Assembly: GCA_023436305.1 (NCBI GenBank) | Contig: JAEZJQ010000133.1 | Span: forward strand, 1 to 15,052 | DNA from: Bacillota bacterium | Lineage (GTDB): Bacteria > Bacillota > UBA4882 > UBA8346 | Length of the DNA stretch: 15,052 nt | Direction: 5' to 3' | Part shown: piece by piece, positions 1 to 6,117 of the stretch | Numbering within the stretch: the first letter of the stretch is position 1 | How the letters are laid out: every line of letters begins with the position of its first letter | Notes under the pieces: model-generated | The model's database searches: none | Told to the model about the DNA's origin: nothing | What the model saw: the letters and a program-made list of their open reading frames with translations, nothing else | Position numbers and translations under genes: made by a program

Positions 1-30
1 CCAAATTTAATCGAATGGAGAGTTGAAATC

Positions 31-675
31 ATGCAACGTTTTTTAACACCGGCGATTTTTATGGTTTTGATTTTTGCCATTTTTATTGGAAGTGTTTTGG
101 CGCAGGAGATTCAACCGCCTTCCCCAAAATTGCCGCCGGGAATCCAGGCTTTGGCGCCCCAAGGATATGAGCTGAAATCTTCCCAAACTTTCGTCTCAGG
201 CGCTTCAGGGAGTGTGAATTTCGTTGCCGGCAAGCATATCGACGGCCGTCGTGATGTCTATACCAGCGAATACCGTTTTGTTCTGCGCATGATGGAAAAA
301 CCGCAAGTACTGGTTGAAAGGCAAGCTCCAATGTACCGGAAACAATTGGAGCTGGACACCCAAAATGCCTTAAATAGCCGCAGCAAAGAAGTTACCGATC
401 CGGCCATCGGTTATGACAAGCCGCAACTGACGAAGTACCCCTGGGGGAACGGAATTACGCAACGGGTGATTCATAAATACATGGGCGGCGGTAAAGGCCC
501 GGATGAGATTGAGTATCAATGCGTGTACTTCGGTTTGATTATTAGCGGCAATGTTTTTAAATCTTTTAAATTAGCCGTCTCGGGAGTGGATAGCAGCGGG
601 GAAGCGGACCAATGGGCGAATAAGGCTGCGGAAATGATCGGAAGGGCATCGCTAGGCGATCTTAACGTCAAATAG
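31..675 (+). CDS. Exported protein of unknown function
   Basis: I do not recognise a family. The 214-residue product starts with a clear Sec signal peptide: basic MQR, a hydrophobic stretch at about residues 8-22, and a V-L-A cleavage site near residue 24. It should therefore act outside the cytoplasmic membrane. The mature part is mixed alpha/beta with no cysteine pair, lipobox or further membrane segment. The ATG lies 8 nt after a GGAGAG ribosome site at 17-22. It resembles the next gene loosely in layout: a short segment ending P-x-G-Y or P-x-G-F just after the signal, then a late Tyr-Gln-Cys motif (EYQCVYF here, YWYQCKNF there). The two may be distant paralogues. It opens a run of exported-protein genes ending in a CsgG-like gene, so an envelope role is likely but unproven. 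Confidence 0.85.
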   Translation: MQRFLTPAIFMVLIFAIFIGSVLAQEIQPPSPKLPPGIQALAPQGYELKSSQTFVSGASGSVNFVAGKHIDGRRDVYTSEYRFVLRMMEKPQVLVERQAPMYRKQLELDTQNALNSRSKEVTDPAIGYDKPQLTKYPWGNGITQRVIHKYMGGGKGPDEIEYQCVYFGLIISGNVFKSFKLAVSGVDSSGEADQWANKAAEMIGRASLGDLNVK

Positions 676-708
676 ACAGTACTGGAGAATTTTTCGGAGG
701 TATTGCAA

Positions 709-769
709 TCATCTTCTCTTTAATATTTGCCTCACCCGGCATAGGATTGTTAATACTTTTAATTCCCAA
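709..769 (+). pseudogene. Fragment copy of the membrane-protein gene at 4085-4780
   Basis: These 61 bases match 4281-4341 with 6 differences (at 733, 734, 740, 741, 762, 764) and no gaps. In the same frame they read IIFSLIFASPGIGLLILLIP, which is the first transmembrane segment of the protein encoded at 4085-4780. The reading has no start codon and runs into the Shine-Dalgarno of the next gene. It is best read as the remnant of a second copy of that gene that once lay upstream of 784. Confidence 0.8.
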
Positions 770-783
770 AGGAGGATGTGGAA

Positions 784-1347
784 ATGAAAAAATATTTTTT
801 ATTAGTTGTAATAGCTTTGGTCGCGGTATTTTCCAGTTATTTTAACACCGGTGTTTCCCAGGCGGCTTTTCAAGTGCCTAAAAATTTAGCGCAATATATT
901 CCGGCGGGTTTTGTCATCGATGAAAATTTTTCATCCACCAAAGATTACGGCATGTATGAGGTAACCGGAGTGCTGGCAAGAAAAGACAATGTTCTGCCCA
1001 GGCCCTTCAAAACTCCTGAAAAAGCGGTGTTGTCCCTAGGTTTTATGGTGTATTCGGACCCTTCATATAATTCGCAGGCGTGGACGGAAACGCAACGGAA
1101 AGCTGAAGAAGAATCGCAACAGCAAACCGCGTTGCGCAGGTTTATTGGAAAGGAAGCTATTCGCGGCGGAGGCACAATTTATTGGTATCAATGTAAAAAT
1201 TTTAACATTATGTCAAATAAAGATGAAGCTTCGGAATTAGATATTTACTACGCGACAATCAATAAACAGATCAATAAGGGCGTTTTAAATATTAAACTCG
1301 AAGGCTTCGTCGGTGACCGAGATACGATTCGAAAATGTTTTCAATAG
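784..1347 (+). CDS. Exported protein of unknown function
   Basis: The product has 187 residues and no recognised family. I place the start at ATG 784, 8 nt after AAAGGAGG. The in-frame GTG at 778 is too close to that site. The N-terminus is a typical signal peptide: MKK, hydrophobic residues 4-16, cleavage near VSQA at 23-26. A P-A-G-F motif follows the signal, as P-Q-G-Y does in the protein at 31-675, and a YWYQCKNF motif lies about two thirds along. I infer a distant paralogue of that protein. The C-terminus ends abruptly (RKCFQ) without the extra 20 or so residues of its neighbour, so it may be slightly shortened. A small hairpin with a 6-bp stem at 1350-1364 follows the stop, without a T-run. 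Confidence 0.83.
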   Translation: MKKYFLLVVIALVAVFSSYFNTGVSQAAFQVPKNLAQYIPAGFVIDENFSSTKDYGMYEVTGVLARKDNVLPRPFKTPEKAVLSLGFMVYSDPSYNSQAWTETQRKAEEESQQQTALRRFIGKEAIRGGGTIYWYQCKNFNIMSNKDEASELDIYYATINKQINKGVLNIKLEGFVGDRDTIRKCFQ

Positions 1348-1458
1348 TAGCCGGTCATACCGGCAATATCGGGACTTATGATTAAGCAATAACAAAGATA
1401 AAATGGCAGAGTGAATGGTGAAATAAAAAATATTATTTTTAAAAGGAGGTATCAATCG

Positions 1459-1641
1459 ATGCCGCCGGAACTTCCCAAAACTCTAATGGCGATTTACAAT
1501 ACGAATTTTTGTAAAAGATACTTAATCATCCATTCCGGCGGAAATAACCGAGTCGCCGCTAAGATTTATACCGTGTTTACAGATAACAGTAACCGCTCCA
1601 ATTTTTTGGAGGTTAGTGTTTTTACTCGTAGTACCAATTAA
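1459..1641 (+). CDS. Possible small protein, 60 aa
   Basis: The frame is open from 1411, but the only well-placed ribosome site (AAAAGGAGGT, 1441-1450) points to ATG 1459. That gives MPPELPKTLMAIYNTNF and onward, 60 residues. There is no signal peptide, membrane segment or motif I can name. It lies in the 350-bp gap between two exported-protein genes. In its favour are the strong Shine-Dalgarno and 8-nt spacing. Against it are its length, lack of recognised similarity, and the presence of other gene debris nearby (709-769, 2879-2980). It could be the start of a gene whose body was lost. Confidence 0.35.
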   Translation: MPPELPKTLMAIYNTNFCKRYLIIHSGGNNRVAAKIYTVFTDNSNRSNFLEVSVFTRSTN

Positions 1642-1695
1642 ATCAAAATTATAGATTAACAAACTATCTGAAATAAATATTTAGGGAGGGTTAAA

Positions 1696-2274
1696 ATGTC
1701 GAAAATGAAGTTAATTTGGTTGGCAGTAACCGGATTGTTATTGTTTTCTGTATCGGCCTGGGCGGCCCCGCCGCCAGACTATACCCTTGGTTACACCTAT
1801 AAAAAACCGGAGGGGACAGTGACTAAAACAGTCAAATATTATCTGCGCGACGGCGATAAATTCCGCTCCGAATATTTTTCCGGCGACGGCGCGGTAATCA
1901 CGACCAACATCTTGCGCAAGGATAAAGGCCTCGTCTGGTCATTAGACACTAATTCAAAAAAATATAACGAAGTTCCCTTGAAGCCGGACTCCTGGACATA
2001 CGCCATCATTGGGAATCTCGTTACCGACTTTCAAGGACTCCAAAAAACCGGGGAGACGAAGCTTCTGAATTTTCCCTGTGACATTTATGAAAGTGAAAGT
2101 GACGGTTGGACGAATATCATTGCTGTTGAGCGGGGCATGAGCATCATCTTAAGAGTCGAAAACAAGCAGAACGGTAAACTGGTCCAGATCATGGAAGCCA
2201 CCGAGTTTCGCCCGGAAAAACCGGCGGCGGCGTTGTTTGAGGTTCCGGCCGGATATACCAAGAGTAAAAATTAG
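1696..2274 (+). CDS. Exported LolA/DUF4412-like protein, first of a tandem pair
   Basis: The product has 192 residues. A signal peptide spans about residues 1-23 (MSKMK, hydrophobic core, AWA cleavage site). The mature protein has the alternating strands and repeated basic-aromatic pattern of the DUF4412 / outer-membrane lipoprotein-sorting (LolA-like) fold: a YTYKKPEG start, a DGDKFRSEYFS strand pair, a KGLVWSLDTNSKKYNEV segment, and a C-terminal ALFEVPAGYTK. The last motif recurs as SLFEIPAGYTK in the next protein. Such proteins are usually periplasmic and bind lipids or lipoproteins, though the ligand here is unknown. A strong AGGGAGGG site precedes the ATG. The next gene starts 18 nt after the stop, so the two are almost surely co-transcribed. 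Confidence 0.88.
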   Translation: MSKMKLIWLAVTGLLLFSVSAWAAPPPDYTLGYTYKKPEGTVTKTVKYYLRDGDKFRSEYFSGDGAVITTNILRKDKGLVWSLDTNSKKYNEVPLKPDSWTYAIIGNLVTDFQGLQKTGETKLLNFPCDIYESESDGWTNIIAVERGMSIILRVENKQNGKLVQIMEATEFRPEKPAAALFEVPAGYTKSKN

Positions 2275-2292
2275 ATTCGAGGAGGATTTTCA

Positions 2293-2868
2293 ATGTACCG
2301 TAAACTATTAAGCTTTTTTTTAGTAATCATGATTGCCGGATTAACCTGCCATGCCGTAGCGGCTGCCGTGGCCCAGTTTTCCGCCGATTTCACCATGACC
2401 GAAGAGGGCAAGGTTATTACCGGCAAGACTTTTATTAAAGGCGGTAAAATCAGGAAAGAAGCCGCCCTTGAAGGTGAAAAGGTTATTACCATCCTGCGGT
2501 CGGATAAAAAAGTCGCCTGGACGCTGATACCGGATGAAAAACAATATATTGAAATCGGCCTCACCTTTGATCCTGCCCGGCCATCCAGCGACGCCGGGAC
2601 TGAATACGCGTACGATCAGAAAACCATCGGCCATGAAAAAGTTAACGGTTACGATTGCGATGTAATTCAGTACACTTATAAGAAAAAGATATATGGGAGC
2701 CTGGTCCAATGGTTCTCCCCAAAACTGAATTTTGCCATTAAATATCAAACCAAGGATGCGAGCGGCAAAGTTACCTCGACCCAGGAGTATAAGAACATTA
2801 AAACCGGAAATGTCGCTGATTCCCTGTTCGAGATCCCGGCCGGGTATACTAAGTTTAGTATGAATTAG
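2293..2868 (+). CDS. Exported LolA/DUF4412-like protein, second of a tandem pair
   Basis: The 191-residue product is a paralogue of the preceding one. It has a signal peptide (about residues 1-24, cleavage near AVA) and shares the KVAWTLIPDEKQYIEI segment (KGLVWSLDTNSKKYNEV in the neighbour), a GYDCDVIQY strand and the C-terminal SLFEIPAGYTK. A cysteine sits inside the signal region (AGLTC), but the residue before it is Thr, so I do not call a lipobox. The ribosome site GAGGAGG lies 7 nt before the ATG. I assign the fold from the strand pattern and the final motif, and I infer a periplasmic carrier or sensor role shared with the neighbour. The pair probably arose by tandem duplication. Confidence 0.88.
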   Translation: MYRKLLSFFLVIMIAGLTCHAVAAAVAQFSADFTMTEEGKVITGKTFIKGGKIRKEAALEGEKVITILRSDKKVAWTLIPDEKQYIEIGLTFDPARPSSDAGTEYAYDQKTIGHEKVNGYDCDVIQYTYKKKIYGSLVQWFSPKLNFAIKYQTKDASGKVTSTQEYKNIKTGNVADSLFEIPAGYTKFSMN

Positions 2869-2878
2869 GGTAACCCAG

Positions 2879-2980
2879 ATGCTTTTAGCCTGCGGCGACG
2901 GGCCGACAGCCCCTGTGGAGTCAAACCAGACCGAGGAAGGCCGGGCTAGGAACCGCCGGGTGGAACTGGTGGAGCAATAA
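2879..2980 (+). pseudogene. OmpA-family C-terminal tail, relic
   Basis: A 33-codon frame ending at TAA 2978 reads GDGPTAPVESNQTEEGRARN, then RRVELVEQ. This is the diagnostic end of the OmpA C-terminal peptidoglycan-binding domain, whose usual form is G-x-G-x-x-x-P-V-x-x-N-x-T-x-E-G-R-x-x-N-R-R-V-E-L. The roughly 80 residues that should precede it are missing. The bases upstream are the end of the previous gene, and no ribosome site serves the ATG at 2879. I therefore read it as the tail of a deleted OmpA-like gene. If correct, the ancestor carried an envelope-anchoring protein in this cluster. Confidence 0.8.
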
Positions 2981-3044
2981 AACATTGCAAAACCATTATG
3001 TGGGGCACAAGTCATCTGAATTCGGGCTTCTGTTTCTATTTCAT

Positions 3045-3070
3045 AATTACTAATTTTAATTACTAATTTT
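3045..3070 (+). repeat. Two perfect tandem 13-bp repeats before the CsgG-like gene
   Basis: AATTACTAATTTT occurs at 3045-3057 and again at 3058-3070 without a gap. It ends just before the GGGGGA ribosome site of the gene at 3087. It could be a slippage duplication that alters the promoter or leader. I see no clear -35/-10 pair there. Confidence 0.8.
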
Positions 3071-3086
3071 ATAGGGGGAATCGATA

Positions 3087-4040
3087 ATGAATCGAAAACT
3101 TTTTTTAGCGTTAATGATTATTCTTATTTGTAGTATGCTGATTTTGCCGGTATTTGGCGCTGAGCAACGCTATAAGATTGCCGTCTTACCTTTTGATGAT
3201 GGTTCAATCAAAGACCGATGGTGGAAGAACAATTGGAATGTCGGTAAAGGAATTTCCGATGAGTTGGTTACCGAGCTTTTGAACACCAATAAATTCCGGC
3301 TAATTGAACGGGAACAAATTGATAAGGTATTGAATGAACAAAATTTCGGGGCGGGAGGCCGGGTCGATGCCAATAGCGCCGCCAAGATCGGGAAGATTTT
3401 GGGTGTACAATTTTTAGTCATGGGCCGGGTGACCGAATTTAGTTTCAAATCAACCGAGATGGGTGGTATCAGTGGATCAAACGCTTTCGGTCTGAAGGTT
3501 AAAAGTACCAATGCCATTGTGGCCATTGACGCCCGACTGGTAGATACCAGTAGCGCTGAAATTATTGCCAGTGTAACCGGGAAAGGCGACAAAAGAAGTA
3601 CCGACCTGGCAGTGGCGTATAAGTGGGATGCAATAAAATTCGGCAGCGATGAGTTTCGCCAGACCAATCTGGGGCAGGCCACCCGAGAAGCGGTGGCTTC
3701 AGTTGCCAATCAGTTAGGTGAAAAAGCTTATAACAGCGGCAAGGGGCCGGCCGAGCCCGAAAAACTTACCGGGACGGTAGCGTATGCCGGGGATACTCGA
3801 GTGATTATCAATATCGGTTCCAACTCCGGGGTCAAATCCGGGATGGTCTTCACCGTCCAGCACGTGCTGGAAGTGGTGAAAGACCCTAAGACCGGTGAGG
3901 TCCTTGACGAAGTATGCGAGCCGGTGGCTGAAATCAAGGTGGCCGAGGTGAAGGAGAAATCGGCAACCTGCACCATCTTGACGAAACTGAGTTCTAAATA
4001 TGCCATTGCAGTCCAGGACAAGGTGGAGCAGAAACAATGA
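3087..4040 (+). CDS. CsgG-like exported protein with extra C-terminal domain
   Basis: The product has 317 residues with a signal peptide to about residue 25 (LPVFGA). Residues 29-215 fit the CsgG/HfaB family: KIAVLPFDD, then a GKGISDELVTELLNTNKFRL helix-strand, IEREQIDKVLNEQ, and a GKILGVQFLVMGRVTEF segment, all hallmarks of the domain. Residues about 225-315 form a second all-beta domain (GTVAYAGDTRVIINIGSNSG, then VKSGMVFTV), like the C-terminal domain of FlgT-type proteins. CsgG in curli systems forms an outer-membrane secretion pore; FlgT-like relatives sit at the flagellar base. No CsgA, CsgB or CsgE/F gene is visible here, so a curli role should not be assumed. No lipobox is present, unlike classical CsgG. 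The gene follows the LolA-like pair and precedes a membrane-protein gene by 44 bp. Confidence 0.9.
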   Translation: MNRKLFLALMIILICSMLILPVFGAEQRYKIAVLPFDDGSIKDRWWKNNWNVGKGISDELVTELLNTNKFRLIEREQIDKVLNEQNFGAGGRVDANSAAKIGKILGVQFLVMGRVTEFSFKSTEMGGISGSNAFGLKVKSTNAIVAIDARLVDTSSAEIIASVTGKGDKRSTDLAVAYKWDAIKFGSDEFRQTNLGQATREAVASVANQLGEKAYNSGKGPAEPEKLTGTVAYAGDTRVIINIGSNSGVKSGMVFTVQHVLEVVKDPKTGEVLDEVCEPVAEIKVAEVKEKSATCTILTKLSSKYAIAVQDKVEQKQ

Positions 4041-4084
4041 GGAGTTGAGCTTTGAACAAGTAACTGCGAAGGGGGAGTTTTGAG

Positions 4085-4780
4085 ATGTTTGAAAAATTGG
4101 CCCAAATGATGCAGGACCTTCAGAATTGCCAAAAGGTATTTGATCCTGCCCAGATTGGCGACCCTATTGCCGAACAGATCAGTTGGAGGCCGGCCAAAGG
4201 CGGCGGCAACAACATTCGCACCTTTAAACTGGTTAAAGTAAATTTAAACCGGGTGGAATTCAAAACGACCGTCGGAGCAGTCATCTTCTCTTTAATATTT
4301 GCCTTGCCCGGATTAGGATTGTTAATACTTTTAGTCCCCAATGTTGACTGGTCTGCGGTTGATATGGGAATTGCGATTGGATTATTTTTAGGGTTGACTT
4401 TTGCAAGCCTGGGAGGGTACATGTTTTACTTGCAAATGATTCCCATTGTTTTCGACAAGCAAGCGGGCCTTTTCTGGAAGGGACGCAGACCGCAAGCTTG
4501 GACGCGTACTCAAGAAGCGACCGCCAAGTATACTCCGCTGGAGTTGGTCCATGCCTTACAAATCGTTGCGGAGTATGTCAGCGGTAAAAACAGTTTTTAT
4601 AGTTTTGAATTGAATTTGGTCTTGAAAAACGGCAACCGGATCAATGTCGTCGACCATCACAAAAAAAATAAATTAGCTGAGGAAGCGGAAGTCCTGGCGG
4701 AGTTCTTAGGTGTACCTCTTTGGGATGCGACAATAAGTCGGCTCCCGACTAACGCTTTTTCAGTGACCGGTAACCAGTGA
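4085..4780 (+). CDS. Conserved two-helix membrane protein of unknown function
   Basis: The product has 231 residues. An N-terminal soluble part has FDPAQIGDPIAEQISW followed by AKGGGNN. Two transmembrane helices follow at about residues 60-83 and 92-114, then a cytosolic-looking domain with FDKQAGLFWKGRR, a YSFELNLVLKNGNRINVVDH segment, and a final AEFLGVPLWDATI. From memory, proteins with this layout (FDKQ-x-G-x-FWKG, a basic VxDH strand, FLG-x-P-x-WDA) are conserved hypotheticals known mainly from Gammaproteobacteria. I know no function. The ATG follows GGGGGAG by 7 nt. The stop codon lies inside a 14-bp imperfect repeat (4761-4788), so the last 6 or so residues may be repeat-derived. A 61-bp piece of a second copy lies at 709-769. 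Confidence 0.85.
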   Translation: MFEKLAQMMQDLQNCQKVFDPAQIGDPIAEQISWRPAKGGGNNIRTFKLVKVNLNRVEFKTTVGAVIFSLIFALPGLGLLILLVPNVDWSAVDMGIAIGLFLGLTFASLGGYMFYLQMIPIVFDKQAGLFWKGRRPQAWTRTQEATAKYTPLELVHALQIVAEYVSGKNSFYSFELNLVLKNGNRINVVDHHKKNKLAEEAEVLAEFLGVPLWDATISRLPTNAFSVTGNQ

Positions 4781-4788
4781 TCGGTGAC
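4761..4788 (+). repeat. Two 14-bp imperfect repeats across a stop codon
   Basis: CAGTGACCGGTAAC (4761-4774) and CAGTGATCGGTGAC (4775-4788) match at 12 of 14 positions. The repeat spans the stop (4778-4780) of the membrane-protein gene. Short-period debris of different sequence also lies near 11976-12010 and 13775-13812, always beside gene ends. Confidence 0.7.
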
Positions 4789-5029
4789 CAATAAGAGCAG
4801 CACGAAATTCAAATTCCAATTTCAAAAAAATTATAAATTACAACATCCATGGGATAACGAAAATATTCCTTCCCATGTAGTTGGTACGGTAGATGGCTGG
4901 ACTAAACGTGGTTACGGGTTTAATTATCCCACGGATGGTGACAGCCATCACCTCCAGTTAAGTTATATATTCCCTAACGAGAGGTATACCCCCTACCGAC
5001 CCTCATGGGAACTTGTACTTTTATCATAA
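4784..5029 (+). CDS. Doubtful 81-aa ORF
   Basis: This is an open frame with a GTG start inside the 14-bp repeat and no ribosome site. The composition is plausible for protein (HPWDNENIPSHVVGTVDGWT, then KRGYGFNYPTDGDSHH), with no family I recognise and no signal peptide or membrane helix. Its first 15 or so codons come from AT-rich low-complexity DNA. It ends just before the IS256 relic. It may be a gene fragment whose start was lost; an accidental frame is equally possible. Confidence 0.25.
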   Translation: MTNKSSTKFKFQFQKNYKLQHPWDNENIPSHVVGTVDGWTKRGYGFNYPTDGDSHHLQLSYIFPNERYTPYRPSWELVLLS

Positions 5030-5084
5030 CAACGTGGTTCGGCTGTTGTGAAAGCGAATAACCGCTGCCCAGGTCAGGTACGTC

Positions 5085-5300
5085 GTGTAACTGATTTATA
5101 CCACCAATGCTATTGAAAATTTCAACCGGCAGTTACGAAGTGACCCAAACCAAAAGCGCTTTTGTCAGCGATGATGTCTTGATGAAATTGCTTTACCTGA
5201 CAACAATGAATGTTATCGAAATGGGCCATGCCTATCAAGGATTGGGGGCAAATCCTGGACTAGCTTTTCATGTTCTTCGGTGATAGGGTAAAAATTAAGC
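5085..5300 (+). pseudogene. IS256-family (mutator-type) transposase, 3' relic
   Basis: Frame pieces in order read LIYTTNAIENFNRQLRSD (from about 5091), then KSAFVSDDVLMKLLYLTTMN after a frame change near 5150, then KWAMPIKDWGQILD, a stop, and LFMFFGDRVKIKL after another frame change near 5219. These are the successive conserved blocks at the end of IS256-family transposases: the IYTTNAIE-x-FNR-x-LR motif with its catalytic Glu region, then K-x-x-F-x-S-D-x-x-L-x-K-LLYL, then KW-x-M-P-I-x-x-W-G. At least two frameshifts and an in-frame TAG show it is dead. The first three quarters of the gene and both terminal repeats are absent. Confidence 0.88.
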
Positions 5301-5351
5301 TTTGATTTGATTGACTATTTATGGGAAATTGGATATATTGCAAGTAGGAAC

Positions 5352-5378
5352 TAAAAAGCCCCCGTGGTTATGGGGGCT
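5352..5378 (-). terminator. Intrinsic terminator, minus strand
   Basis: AGCCCCC (5357-5363) pairs with GGGGGCT (5372-5378) around an 8-nt loop. Read on the minus strand, the stem is followed by a run of T (5353-5356, plus the T at the stem base). On the plus strand the stem is followed by AAAAA, so the terminator works only leftward. It lies 27 nt past the stop of the minus-strand reading at 5406-5540. Confidence 0.7.
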
Positions 5379-5405
5379 AAAAATCGAATTAATTGGTTCA
5401 AGGGT

Positions 5406-5540
5406 TTACACAAAACCATCTACATGTAATCTTCCCATAAACGAACCGGAAACTTTCTTGAGTAAAACGGGCAATTTCTTGGGCCCACCCTCCGCATATG
5501 AAATCACATAAAAATTTTTAAATGACCAGGCTAGCCAAAG
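5406..5540 (-). pseudogene. 3' end of an unidentified minus-strand gene
   Basis: On the minus strand an open frame runs to TAA at 5406-5408 and reads WSFKNFYVISYAEGGPKKLP, then VLLKKVSGSFMGRLHVDGFV. It has no well-placed start (one GTG at about 5507 without a ribosome site) but is followed 27 nt later by a good minus-strand terminator, the usual layout of a real gene end. I do not recognise the protein. It is probably the tail of a gene truncated where the region upstream of the DUF2721 gene now begins. The overlapping plus-strand 66-aa frame is not supported. Confidence 0.4.
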
Positions 5541-5583
5541 TCAATCTATTTTGATTTTTCCCTGGTTTTAAAGGAGCATCGCC

Positions 5584-6006
5584 GTGGAATTCAATATATC
5601 GACTCCAGCCCTTTTATTTTCCGCCATCACACTTCTTATGCTTGCATTTACCAATCGGTTTTTAGCAGTTGCAAATCTGATTCGTCAGTTCATTTCAGTG
5701 TACAATCAAAAACCCGATGAGAATATTTATAAACAAATATCCAATTTCAGAATCAGATTAACACTGATAAAGTATACTCAAGCATTTGGTGTCCTAAGTT
5801 TTTTGTTTTGCGTAATTTGTATGTTTTTTATATTATTACATCAAATGGTTACAGCCAAAATCATATTTGCGATTAGCCTCGTCCTTTTAATGATTTCTTT
5901 GCTGTTTTCTCTATATGAAATATTTATCTCAATCGGCGCTCTGAAGCTTGAATTGGACCATTTGGATGATAAATGCCATTCCAAAAACGAAAATAATAAT
6001 GTTTAG
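5584..6006 (+). CDS. DUF2721 membrane protein
   Basis: The product has 140 residues with a GTG start 7 nt after AAAGGAG. The N-terminus, ISTPALLFSAITLLMLAFTN followed by RFLAVANLIRQF, matches the DUF2721 signature: a first helix, then an N-R-F-L-x-x-x-x-L-I-R motif facing the cytosol. Two further helices lie at about residues 66-88 and 91-113, so three segments in all. The C-terminal tail is charged and His/Asn-rich. Function in this family is unknown. It stands alone: upstream is a dead gene end on the other strand, downstream a Hint-domain relic. The low GC compared with 1696-4780 suggests separate acquisition. Confidence 0.85.
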   Translation: MEFNISTPALLFSAITLLMLAFTNRFLAVANLIRQFISVYNQKPDENIYKQISNFRIRLTLIKYTQAFGVLSFLFCVICMFFILLHQMVTAKIIFAISLVLLMISLLFSLYEIFISIGALKLELDHLDDKCHSKNENNNV

Positions 6007-6007
6007 G

Positions 6008-6117
6008 ATGAATGATATAATTACTTGGAGAAAGTTTATTCGGGATTTATATTCTCAATATAAAAAAACGGATATTTCAGTTGAATTTTATCGAATTATG
6101 CTATGGAGGTTAAATAA
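6008..6117 (+). other. Coding-like fragment, unidentified
   Basis: A frame opening at ATG 6008 reads MNDIITWRKFIRDLYSQYKK, then TDISVEFYRIMLWRLNN, before it enters the Hint relic in another frame and continues without meaning to a TAA at 6167. The first 37 or so codons look like protein, but there is no ribosome site and no family I recognise. It may be the remnant of a separate gene, or sequence upstream of the Hint domain displaced by a frameshift. Confidence 0.25.

Noticed and set aside
2293..2365. Lipoprotein signal in the second LolA-like protein (Cys in AGLTC)
   Set aside because: The residue before Cys is Thr rather than Gly, Ala or Ser, and a normal cleavage site follows.
2341..3015. 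Long minus-strand frame (224 codons)
   Set aside because: It overlaps the well-supported LolA/DUF4412-like gene and the OmpA relic on the other strand, has no ribosome site, and its translation has no domain pattern.
3170..3709. Minus-strand frame (179 codons) inside the CsgG-like gene
   Set aside because: The plus-strand reading has clear CsgG motifs; the minus reading is a codon-phase shadow.
3087..4040. Curli secretion system
   Set aside because: Only the CsgG-like pore protein is present; no curlin repeats or CsgE/F-like genes are in the window, and the extra C-terminal domain and missing lipobox differ from curli CsgG.
5311..5511. Plus-strand 66-codon frame
   Set aside because: It reads through a minus-strand terminator stem, has no ribosome site, and the opposite strand gives the more protein-like reading.
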